Below, one piece after another: positions 1 to 7,410 of a DNA stretch of 51,916 bases. Made by a program: the position numbers and the translations under genes. Numbering within the stretch: position 1 is the stretch's first letter; each line of letters begins with the position of its first letter. The notes beneath the pieces were generated by a model. The model ran no database searches. It was not told where the DNA came from and saw only the letters and a program-made list of their open reading frames with translations. The DNA comes from CABZJG01 sp965659715 (GTDB lineage: Bacteria; Pseudomonadota; Alphaproteobacteria; Rhodobacterales; Rhodobacteraceae). Where the stretch lies: the NCBI GenBank assembly GCA_965659715.1, contig CBFHXE010000011.1:1-51916 (forward strand), in the 5' to 3' direction.

Positions 1-2
1 CA

Positions 3-854
3 TCGCATTGGCTCGGAGCGCAGCATAAACGCGTGATGCTTTTTGGCATGTCAGGACTGGGTAAAACCCATGTATCCTCGCTTTTGCGCGGCTCGGGAAA
101 CTGGTTTCACTATTCTGTCGATTATCGCATCGGCACGCGGTACATGGGGGAAAATATCGCGGATAATTTCAAGCGGATCGCCATGCAAAACCCTGAGCTA
201 CGCGATCTTTTGCTGTCGGATTCAATTTATATTGCGTCGAATATCACCTTTGATAATCTAACACCGCTTTCGACCTATTTGGGCAAACCAGGCGATCCAA
301 GTAAAGGGGGCTTGCCTTTTGCAGAATATTTGCGCCGCCAAGAACAGCATCGGCAGGCGGAAATATCGGCCTTGATGGATACCTCTCGGTTCATATCGCG
401 GGCAGAAGAAATTTATCAATATGATAACTTTATCTGTGACACAAGCGGCTCAATCTGTGAGGTTGTAGATCCCGAAAACCCCAAGGATCCAGTTTTAAGC
501 GCGCTTGCTGATCAGGTTTTAATGGTTGCGATCGAAGGCTCGGACAATCACACAGCAGAGCTGATTAAAAGATTCGATCGTGCCCCTAAGCCAATGTATT
601 ATCAGCCCCAGTTTCTGGCGGAAAAATGGTCGCATTATCATTCCGTGAACAAAGTTGAAGAGGCTGCTGTAGACCCAGATAACTTTATCCGCTGGGCCTA
701 TGCGCAGGCATTGGCACATCGCCAACCACGCTATTCCGCGATGGCAAAATGGGGCGTAAGCGTTACAGCGGATGAAATAAGCCAAGTGCAAAGCCCGTCG
801 GATTTCAATGATTTGATTGGCATGGCACTTGATCGTCATCCGGACACTCAATAA
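3..854 (+). CDS. P-loop ATPase/kinase-like protein, 5'-partial
   Basis: The reading frame is open to the left edge, so the gene is cut there. A GTG/ATG pair at 33-38 is the first in-window start, but the residues before it (HWLGAQHKR) read as natural protein sequence and lead straight into a Walker A motif, GMSGLGKT. The true start is therefore probably outside the window. The remainder has no membrane segment and no domain I can name beyond the P-loop. An acidic stretch near DTSGSICEVVDPENPKDP may hold the Walker B-type residues. It lies 31 bases before metA on the same strand, so co-transcription is likely. Nucleotide binding is seen; substrate and role are unknown. Confidence 0.7.
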   Translation, partial: SHWLGAQHKRVMLFGMSGLGKTHVSSLLRGSGNWFHYSVDYRIGTRYMGENIADNFKRIAMQNPELRDLLLSDSIYIASNITFDNLTPLSTYLGKPGDPSKGGLPFAEYLRRQEQHRQAEISALMDTSRFISRAEEIYQYDNFICDTSGSICEVVDPENPKDPVLSALADQVLMVAIEGSDNHTAELIKRFDRAPKPMYYQPQFLAEKWSHYHSVNKVEEAAVDPDNFIRWAYAQALAHRQPRYSAMAKWGVSVTADEISQVQSPSDFNDLIGMALDRHPDTQ

Positions 855-885
855 CTTTCCAAAAATTTTCCAAGGACAAAGACCA

Positions 886-1809
886 ATGCCGATTAAAATT
901 CCATCCGACCTTCCTGCCTTTGACGTGCTGACGCGCGAAGGGGTCATGGTGATGGGGGAAGATCAGGCATCGCGTCAGGATATCCGCCCCCTGCGCATTG
1001 GTCTTTTGAATTTGATGCCAAAGAAAATTCAAACGGAAAATCAATTTGCGCGCTTGATTGGGGCCACCCCCTTGCAGATTGATTTATCGCTTATCCGGAT
1101 GAGCGAGCATGAGACAAAAAATACCGCCGCCGATCATATGGAAAGCTTTTACCGGCCTTTTTCTGAGGTCCTAGAAAGCGATGAAAAATTTGACGGCTTG
1201 ATCATCACCGGGGCTCCGATTGAACATTTGCCCTTCGAGGACGTGTCCTATTGGGATGAGCTCAAAAGCGTTTTTAACTGGACCCAAAGCCATGTCCATT
1301 CGACCTTTGGAGTATGCTGGGGCGGAATGGCGATGATCAAACATTTCCACAACATCGACAAACAGATGCTTGATGCCAAGGCTTTTGGATGCTTTCGTCA
1401 TAAGAACCTAAAGTCAAACTCACCCTATTTGCGTGGGTTTTCAGATGACTGTGTCATTCCTGTCAGCCGCTGGACTGAAATTCTCCGGTCGGATGTCAGG
1501 GCCGAACTATCGCTTGAAATTTTACTCGGCAGTGATGAAGTCGGCCCCTGTTTGATCGAGGATGCAGCCCATCGTGCGCTATATATTTTCAATCACTTTG
1601 AATATGACAGTGACACGCTAAAGCAGGAATATGACCGTGATATATCCGAAGGGCGGAGCATCAATGTGCCAAACAATTATTACCCCGGTGATGATCCAAG
1701 CATGCCACCCCAAAACCGTTGGCGCAGTCATGCGCATTTATTATACGGCAACTGGATCAATGAAATTTATCAATCTACACCCTATGACATGAATGACATT
1801 GGCACTTAG
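886..1809 (+). CDS. metA: Homoserine O-acyltransferase MetA (acetyl-CoA type predicted)
   Basis: This enzyme acylates homoserine, the first committed step of methionine synthesis. The 307-residue length fits MetA. The catalytic Cys is at about residue 144 in GVCWGG, and the His/Glu pair sits in FNHFEYDSD. The start at 886 follows an AAGGA at 872-876; the frame is open back to 817, but that stretch does not look coding. The acyl-selectivity position reads GAPIEHLPFEDV, with Glu at residue 113 where the E. coli succinyl enzyme has Gly. In this family Glu there goes with acetyl-CoA, so the common label 'O-succinyltransferase' is probably wrong for this gene. The next gene overlaps its 3' end by 17 bases. 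Confidence 0.95.
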   Translation: MPIKIPSDLPAFDVLTREGVMVMGEDQASRQDIRPLRIGLLNLMPKKIQTENQFARLIGATPLQIDLSLIRMSEHETKNTAADHMESFYRPFSEVLESDEKFDGLIITGAPIEHLPFEDVSYWDELKSVFNWTQSHVHSTFGVCWGGMAMIKHFHNIDKQMLDAKAFGCFRHKNLKSNSPYLRGFSDDCVIPVSRWTEILRSDVRAELSLEILLGSDEVGPCLIEDAAHRALYIFNHFEYDSDTLKQEYDRDISEGRSINVPNNYYPGDDPSMPPQNRWRSHAHLLYGNWINEIYQSTPYDMNDIGT

Positions 1810-2749
1810 CACCCTTGTAGTTTTAGTCGCCCTTTTTGCAATTGGGGCTTATTTCCTTGCAATGTATAAATCGGCGCAAGCCGTGAAGAAATTCCCCATC
1901 ACTGGGCAATTAATTGAAATTAAAGGCACAAAAATCCATGCCGCTGTTATGGGGGCAGGCCCTGATCTGGTGATGATCCACGGCTCAAGTGGAAATCTGC
2001 GTGATTTCACAACATCACTGGCATCGCGTTTAGCGAAAACCTACCGCGTTATATTGATAGACCGACCTGGCTTGGGACATTCTGACAGCTTCGATGCAAA
2101 GGGAGAAACGCTGCGCGACCAAGCCCTTGTGCTGCGCGATGTGTCGCGACAACTCGGAGCAAAAAAACCCTTGGTGCTGGGCCATAGCTTTGGCGGTGCC
2201 GTGGCCTTGGCCTGGGCGCTACATGCCCCAAAAGATATTTCCGCCTTGATACTGCTGTCCGCGCCCTCTCATCCCTGGGACACCGGGCTCAGCGTATATT
2301 ATAAGATAATGTCCGCACCATTCTTTGGGAATTGCGCAAGCCGTTTTGTTTGTGCTTTTGCGCCCGAGCGCACCATCCAGACAAACCTAAAAGAAACCTT
2401 TTTCCCCCAAGCGATACCAGATGGTTATCGGGATAGACTGGGACTTGAACTTTACTTACAGCCTAAAGTCATGCTGGCAAACGCCCGCCAAAGACGCAAT
2501 TTAAAAAAACAAATCCGTGAAATGACACCACTCTATCCAAAGATATCAGTGCCAACGGAAATTGTGCATGGAACCTCAGATAATATTGTACCAATCGAAA
2601 TTCATCCAAAACTACTTGCAAAAGACTTACCAAATTCAAACCTGACAGAGCTAAAAGGCATTGGCCACATGCCGCATCATTGGTCCCAAGATGCCGTTTG
2701 CAAGGCAATTGGCAGTGCTGCCAAACGTGCTGGATTGCGCTCAGGTTGA
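1793..2749 (+). CDS. Alpha/beta-fold hydrolase with N-terminal membrane anchor
   Basis: The first ~22 residues form a hydrophobic segment (signal anchor). An alpha/beta-hydrolase domain follows. It has an oxyanion-type HGSSGN near residue 63, the nucleophile Ser132 in GHSFGG, a likely acid Asp263 in HGTSDNIVP and His292 in GIGHMPHH, so the triad is complete. The start ATG at 1793 lies inside metA; an ATG at 1784 in the same frame is stopped at once by TGA. Overlap with metA indicates translational coupling, but no link to methionine synthesis can be inferred. It is probably an esterase or lipase-like enzyme facing the periplasm or held at the inner membrane. The substrate is unknown. Confidence 0.85.
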   Translation: MTLALSTLVVLVALFAIGAYFLAMYKSAQAVKKFPITGQLIEIKGTKIHAAVMGAGPDLVMIHGSSGNLRDFTTSLASRLAKTYRVILIDRPGLGHSDSFDAKGETLRDQALVLRDVSRQLGAKKPLVLGHSFGGAVALAWALHAPKDISALILLSAPSHPWDTGLSVYYKIMSAPFFGNCASRFVCAFAPERTIQTNLKETFFPQAIPDGYRDRLGLELYLQPKVMLANARQRRNLKKQIREMTPLYPKISVPTEIVHGTSDNIVPIEIHPKLLAKDLPNSNLTELKGIGHMPHHWSQDAVCKAIGSAAKRAGLRSG

Positions 2750-2906
2750 TAAACCTCCATATTGTAAATAAATCAGGAGCTTCAAATGCCACTGCCCCCC
2801 TTAGGCCCATCTCGCAGGATTATTTTGCGCAAATCGGCAGAAGCTAATTATTTAACGGTCCTTGGATATATTTGGCTATATTCACATACAAACTTAAGGC
2901 TCCTAA

Positions 2907-3527
2907 ATGCCTAAGCGCGGCTATCATCACGGAAATCTTCGGCAGGCTTTGATTGAAGCGGTCCTGACTTTGATCGAAGTCAAAGGCCCGACAGGTTTTG
3001 CCCTATCCGAAGCTGCGAAACTGGCAGGAGTGACCCCTGCGGCAGTCTATCGTCACTTTGAAGGTCGCGAAGATCTCATCGCAGAAGTTGCCCTGCAAGG
3101 TTATGAAATTTTTGCGGATCTTATGCAATATGCCTATGACAGCGGGCAACCTTCGGCGCTGAGTGCATTTGAGGCAACTGGACGGGCCTATCTCGCCTTT
3201 GCGCGAAAGTATCCTGGTCACTATATCGCAATGTTTGAAAGTGGTATTTCTGTTAACCGTACTCCGGAACTTGCAGCCTCTTCTGCACGCGCACGCAGTG
3301 TTCTTGAAGTCGCCGCAAATGATCTTTGCCAACACATCCCGATTGATAAGAGGCCGCCGTCTTCCATGTTTAGTGCTCATATCTGGGCTCTGTCACATGG
3401 GGTGGTTGAATTGTTTGCACGTAATTCCCCGGGGGCTGCCAGCCCCTTTGCACCAGAAGATCTGCTTGAATCTGGAATTGGGGTATATTTGCGAGGTGTG
3501 GGGTTGATTGATAAAGATTTTGATTAA
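2907..3527 (+). CDS. TetR/AcrR family regulator with WHG-type C-terminal domain
   Basis: The 206-residue protein opens with a TetR helix-turn-helix (residues ~8-55: RQALIEAVLTLIE, then LAGVTPAAVYRHFEGREDLI). The C-terminal ligand/dimer half carries AHIWALSHGVVEL, the Trp-His-Gly signature of the WHG domain. The gene stands alone between the hydrolase and a response regulator on the opposite strand. The 157-base leader holds AT-rich promoter-like sequence (TATATT around 2869-2885), but I could not define an operator. The effector and regulated genes are unknown. The upstream hydrolase is one candidate target by proximity only. Confidence 0.88.
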   Translation: MPKRGYHHGNLRQALIEAVLTLIEVKGPTGFALSEAAKLAGVTPAAVYRHFEGREDLIAEVALQGYEIFADLMQYAYDSGQPSALSAFEATGRAYLAFARKYPGHYIAMFESGISVNRTPELAASSARARSVLEVAANDLCQHIPIDKRPPSSMFSAHIWALSHGVVELFARNSPGAASPFAPEDLLESGIGVYLRGVGLIDKDFD

Positions 3528-3634
3528 GTCATACGGGTCAAGAAAGCCCTTGCGTTACGTATAACAGCTTTCAAATTAGATTCTAATTTCAATTTTCACT
3601 TTAGGTCTGAGACATGAGCGTTCACGGCACTCTT

Positions 3635-4315
3635 TTATAAAAGCCCTGTATCACGAGCCAAAACCACTGCGTGGGTACGATTAGTGGCTTTAAGTTTCTT
3701 ACAGATCGACATGACATGCATTTTCACTGTCCCTACTGAAAGCCCCAAGGCCGCAGCAATCTGCTTATTTTTATTTCCATCGCCAAGAAGCTGTAAAACA
3801 GTCATTTCACGGCCGCTCAAGGGTCCTTTACTAGCCGCCCTCACTTCCGGTTCCTGTTGAAGTAGATTAAGCGGCAAAAAAACTTCGCCGGCATGGATAA
3901 AACGAATTGAATTTGCCAATGACTTAATCGGTTGCGCTTTTGAAATTACCCCAGCCCCACCAACGGCCAGAACCTCATCCATTAAGTTTCGGGTGGCCAA
4001 GCCTGTAATAATCGCAACCGGCACCGAACCGCTGCATAATTCCAACATTTTGGTTAAGCCTTTTAGACCGTCCATTCCGGGCATTTGATAATCCAGTAAG
4101 ACAACATCAAATGGACCTTCCGTTTGAAATTTATCAAAGGCTTCGGTTGCTGATACAGCAGTTGTCACGTCCATATCACTTTGCTGATCAAGATACATTC
4201 GGGCAATATCAAGAACCAACTCATGATCATCTGCAATTAATAGCCTAATAACGTCAAGCTTTTGTTCATCACCACTTTTATTTAAGGCTTGAAATACCAT
4301 TACCTCACCTAACAA
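3635..4315 (-). CDS. Response regulator, receiver plus LuxR-type HTH (NarL/FixJ family)
   Basis: The receiver domain (residues ~22-140) has the acidic pair DD29-30, phospho-acceptor Asp75 in LLDYQMPGMDG, switch Thr104 and Lys126 in ISKAQP. The LuxR/GerE DNA-binding domain spans ~160-226 (LSGREMTVLQLLGDGNKNKQ, then LGLSVGTVKMHV). All phosphorylation residues are present. Met1 at 4315 and Met6 at 4300 are both possible starts. No sensor kinase is adjacent, so it is an orphan regulator here. It is transcribed from the AT-rich gap to its right. Targets are unknown. Confidence 0.9.
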   Translation of the reverse strand: MLGEVMVFQALNKSGDEQKLDVIRLLIADDHELVLDIARMYLDQQSDMDVTTAVSATEAFDKFQTEGPFDVVLLDYQMPGMDGLKGLTKMLELCSGSVPVAIITGLATRNLMDEVLAVGGAGVISKAQPIKSLANSIRFIHAGEVFLPLNLLQQEPEVRAASKGPLSGREMTVLQLLGDGNKNKQIAAALGLSVGTVKMHVMSICKKLKATNRTHAVVLARDTGLL

Positions 4316-5048
4316 AATCTTATGATAACCTTTGTCTGTTGGACTTTTGCTCTTTAGGGTGTTGATCTAACCGTCAAGAAATAGACAGGTGTCTAATTTT
4401 CTAAAACCATACGGCCTATGCCTCAATAAATACCTCCAGAATTTATTACGATATATCATAACTCTTCATCCTGTAAAAGTTACTTAACTTTGAAACTATT
4501 GCAAATTTTCCGGCACGGTCTTGTACAAAATCCTCACTGATCTTGCTCAAATGCACAAATTTTAGGCAGACTACCCTTTTAAAGCCCGGTCAAAGATTTG
4601 ATCTCAAAGTCCAAAGAAATTCAGGCCCTTTTATAACATGCTGGCTCAAATAAATATTGAATTATTGGCTTGCAAGCTAAACACTACATCATTCGGATTA
4701 AAACACAATAACTCAAGTAAAGCAGATTTAATTTTTTTAAATACAATATAATTCATTTATATAAATGATTTAAATTTGAGAGCATGTGTTTAAATATTCT
4801 ATTGTAAAAAAAATACGACAATTTGTTCAGGACACTTAAATTATGAGGATCCGTAGGGTACGAAATATAAATACATTTTTACAAACTCGGGCCAGAGAGC
4901 ATTAAATCATTGAATTTTCAAACCCGCATTCTGAGGGCTCTTGCTAAGCGCCATTCCAAATCACAATTTTGTGCGTTTAAAAATAAAATATTATGCGTTA
5001 ACACCAAACACCACTTTTCAGGGTACATTTCCACCGAAAGGCTATTTC
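4316..5048. other. AT-rich intergenic gap (about 730 bases)
   Basis: No coding frame with a plausible start and protein-like composition was found on either strand. The right half (about 4640-4900) is markedly AT-rich, with runs such as tttttttaaatacaatataa. The gap should contain the promoters for the response regulator on its left and the lipoprotein on its right. No convincing -35/-10 pair or RNA fold could be fixed by eye. Confidence 0.5.
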
Positions 5049-5402
5049 ATGAAAAAGTTTTTATTTCTAACACCTCTTGTTATAGGACTGAATGCGTGTG
5101 GAACAATCGGTTATGAAGCCGAAAAAAGTTATTGCACTGCGCTCTGGATAGAAAAAATACCTGAAATTTCCCAACAGCGCATTACGACGCACTACCGTTA
5201 CGAACTCCAGCCGACTGGTGAATTCACCCATGAATTAAACCAAAACGGAAATTCGGTGGCCGTGCCCAAATATAAACGAGTTAGGATACCCTATCCGGTT
5301 ATTGAAAGCTTTGATCTAAATGCAAAGCGGCGCAACAGCCATATAACAGCCTGTGCAAAGCGGGCCTGTCAGGTCAAATTTGGCAATCCTGCTTGTGAGT
5401 AA
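5049..5402 (+). CDS. Small putative lipoprotein, family unknown
   Basis: The 117-residue product starts with a lipoprotein signal peptide: MKKFLFLTPLVIGLNAC, lipobox L-N-A-C with Cys17. The frame is open back to 4941, but only the ATG at 5049 gives a signal peptide and it follows GAAAGG at 5036-5041. The mature part is basic, with four further Cys (one early, three in a C-terminal ACAKRACQVKFGNPAC-like tail), suggesting disulfides after export. It probably sits in the outer or inner membrane facing the periplasm. It matches no family I can name, and the neighbours give no functional hint. Confidence 0.75.
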   Translation: MKKFLFLTPLVIGLNACGTIGYEAEKSYCTALWIEKIPEISQQRITTHYRYELQPTGEFTHELNQNGNSVAVPKYKRVRIPYPVIESFDLNAKRRNSHITACAKRACQVKFGNPACE

Positions 5403-5411
5403 CCAATTGTG

Positions 5412-5479
5412 TTTGCGCGCGCAAATTTGCTCTAAAAATTCGACATAGTTCATTTGCGACCAACTGTCGCAAATTGAAC
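5412..5479. promoter_or_regulatory. Paired TTTGCG/CGCAAA dyads upstream of mttB-like gene
   Basis: Bases 5412-5425 form a perfect 14-base palindrome, TTTGCGCGCGCAAA. Bases 5448-5460 and 5466-5479 form a second dyad, GTTCATTTGCGAC/GTCGCAAATTGAAC. It has 13 paired bases, one bulged base and a 5-base spacer. Both contain the same half-sites TTTGCG and CGCAAA. The pair lies just downstream of the lipoprotein stop and ~190 bases before the methyltransferase. It could be an operator pair or a transcript-end hairpin; no T-run follows. Confidence 0.45.
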
Positions 5480-5669
5480 AGAATGAACCTGCGAGTGCTT
5501 GCTAAAAATTAGTATGAAATGAGCGAGACAAGATGCAAGCGGAAGCCTCAAAAATTCAGTTGGTAGTGATCACCATTGGGGCAGATCGAGGTCGGGCTGC
5601 ACGGGGCGGTCCTGCCGCTAATTAATATCCCGCGCCGCTTTTCTTTGTTACTGATTTTTGGATTTACAT

Positions 5670-7214
5670 ATGACTGCTAGTTTATCTCGCCGCGCCGGTG
5701 GGCGCTCTGCCCGCCGCTCCGCGCGCTCTGCGCCTTTGGCCGAACATCTAAGACCCGTCCGCCCCGGTATGCCCGGGGGCACCTATGCCCCGCTAAGTTC
5801 AGAGAATGAACAGCGCATCCATCAAGCTGTTTTGGATGCGCTTGAACAAATTGGGCTGGCTGATGCCCCCCCAAGCGGCATTGATTATCTCACCAGAGCA
5901 GGCGCCATATACGGCGATGACGGGCGTATCCGGTTTCCCCGAGCACTTATCGAAGATACCATTGCCTCGGCCAATCGTTCAATTGAACTTTTTAGCCGCG
6001 ATGGCCGCCATGATTTAGAGCTTTCCGGAACCAAAGTTCACTATGGCACTGCCGGCGCTGCGGTTCATATGGTGGATGTAGAGGGGCGCAATTACCGCGA
6101 AAGCACAGTGCAAGACCTATTTAATGCAGCTCGGATCACCGATCAGCTTGATAACATCCACTTTTTGCAGCGGCCTATGGTGTGCCGCGATATCACCGAT
6201 AATCGCGAAATGGATTTGAATACCATTTATGCCTGCTGCTCAGGAACCACCAAACACGTTGGCACATCTTTTACCGAACCGGCCTTTGTCGCAGATGCAT
6301 TGAAAATGCTGCATATGATTGCAGGAGGAGAAGAAGCCTGGCGTGCGCGGCCCTTTTTGTCAAATTCAAACTGTTTTGTTGTCCCGCCGATGAAATTTGC
6401 CACGGAAAGCTGTCTGGTAATGGAAGAGTGTATTCAAGGCGGGATGCCAATCTTGCTGCTAAGCGCCGGACAAGCCGGCGCCACAGCGCCTGCGCCTATT
6501 GCAGGCGCTATTGTGCAGGCAGTGGCCGAATGCCTCGCTGGTTTGGTTTACGTGAATGCTGTAAAGCCCGGTCATCCGGCAATATTTGGCACCTGGCCGT
6601 TTGTCTCTGATTTGCGCACCGGCGCCATGTCGGGCGGCAGCGGCGAACAGGCCCTGCTTAGCGCTGGTTGTGCCCAAATGCACCGCTTTTATAATTTGCC
6701 GGGCGGCGCTGCGGCAGGAATTGCAGATGCAAAACTGCCCGATATGCAAGCGGGCTGGGAGCAGGCAACATCCAATGTGATGGCAGGCCTGTCAGGGCTT
6801 AATATGGTCTATGAGGCGGCTGGTATGCATGGGTCACTTCTTGGTTTTTGTCATGAGTCTCTGATTTTGGGCGACGATCTTATTGGTCAGGCTTTGCGCT
6901 GCGTGCGTGGAATTGAGGTGAATGAAGATACTGTGAGCCTTGAGGTGATCAAACAAACCTGTCTTGAGGGACCCGGCCATTATTTGGGATCCGATCAAAC
7001 ACTTGCGCTCATGCAAACGGAATATATCTATCCAGCCCTCGGAGATCGCTCTTCACCTAAAGAGTGGGATGAACTGGGCAAACCTGATTTGGTTGAAAAA
7101 GCAAAAGCCCGTAAAAATAATATCTTGAGCCAACCCTCGGCGGCGCAATTCAGCCCAGATGTCGAACGCGATATTCGCGCGACTTTTACCATTCATTTGC
7201 CCACTTCGGCATAA
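5670..7214 (+). CDS. MttB-family (trimethylamine methyltransferase-like) protein, non-pyrrolysine
   Basis: The 514-residue protein belongs to the MttB superfamily, which moves a methyl group from a methylated amine to a corrinoid protein. The MttB-type TIM-barrel sequence runs through the protein (for example DITDNREMDLNTIYACCSGT and PGGAAAGIADAKLPDMQAGW). The frame has no internal amber codon, so this is the pyrrolysine-free branch, which in characterised cases acts on quaternary amines such as glycine betaine rather than trimethylamine. The ATG at 5670 is preferred over a TTG at 5658. The N-terminus is Arg-rich and probably disordered. No corrinoid protein or methyltetrahydrofolate methyltransferase is adjacent; a candidate activator lies at 20.1 kb. 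Confidence 0.88.
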   Translation: MTASLSRRAGGRSARRSARSAPLAEHLRPVRPGMPGGTYAPLSSENEQRIHQAVLDALEQIGLADAPPSGIDYLTRAGAIYGDDGRIRFPRALIEDTIASANRSIELFSRDGRHDLELSGTKVHYGTAGAAVHMVDVEGRNYRESTVQDLFNAARITDQLDNIHFLQRPMVCRDITDNREMDLNTIYACCSGTTKHVGTSFTEPAFVADALKMLHMIAGGEEAWRARPFLSNSNCFVVPPMKFATESCLVMEECIQGGMPILLLSAGQAGATAPAPIAGAIVQAVAECLAGLVYVNAVKPGHPAIFGTWPFVSDLRTGAMSGGSGEQALLSAGCAQMHRFYNLPGGAAAGIADAKLPDMQAGWEQATSNVMAGLSGLNMVYEAAGMHGSLLGFCHESLILGDDLIGQALRCVRGIEVNEDTVSLEVIKQTCLEGPGHYLGSDQTLALMQTEYIYPALGDRSSPKEWDELGKPDLVEKAKARKNNILSQPSAAQFSPDVERDIRATFTIHLPTSA

Positions 7215-7237
7215 ATACGCTTTATGGACCGCCAGAC

Positions 7238-7282
7238 GGGGGCCAGCCCCCGGACCCCCGGGAGTATTTCAGCAAAGAAAAA
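7238..7282 (+). repeat. Extragenic GC hairpin plus GGGAGTATTT-N3-CAAAG element
   Basis: GGGGG (7238-7242) pairs with CCCCC (7247-7251). Further C/G runs follow, then GGGAGTATTTCAGCAAAG (7260-7277) and an A-run. The 3' module recurs on the minus strand at 43115-43138. From memory, similar GC-hairpin plus GGAGTATTT elements are frequent behind genes in Rhodobacteraceae. Its place after the MttB gene suggests a transcript-end or repetitive extragenic role. Confidence 0.5.
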
Positions 7283-7410
7283 TGGCCGCCTTATTTTAGC
7301 ACACGAGACACGCAAATGTCAGGTTTTAAAACTTATCGCATGATTGCTCTGGTGTTTTGTCAAAAGAGCAGCTAGGGCACGCCCAGCAAAACCAAGTAAG
7401 GATGCCGAAG

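Noticed and set aside
2786..2914. 42-codon frame with AGGAG before its ATG, overlapping the TetR start
   Set aside because: Its second half translates AT-rich promoter-like DNA, composition is poor, and no family resemblance was seen; an upstream frame of TetR is possible but unsupported.
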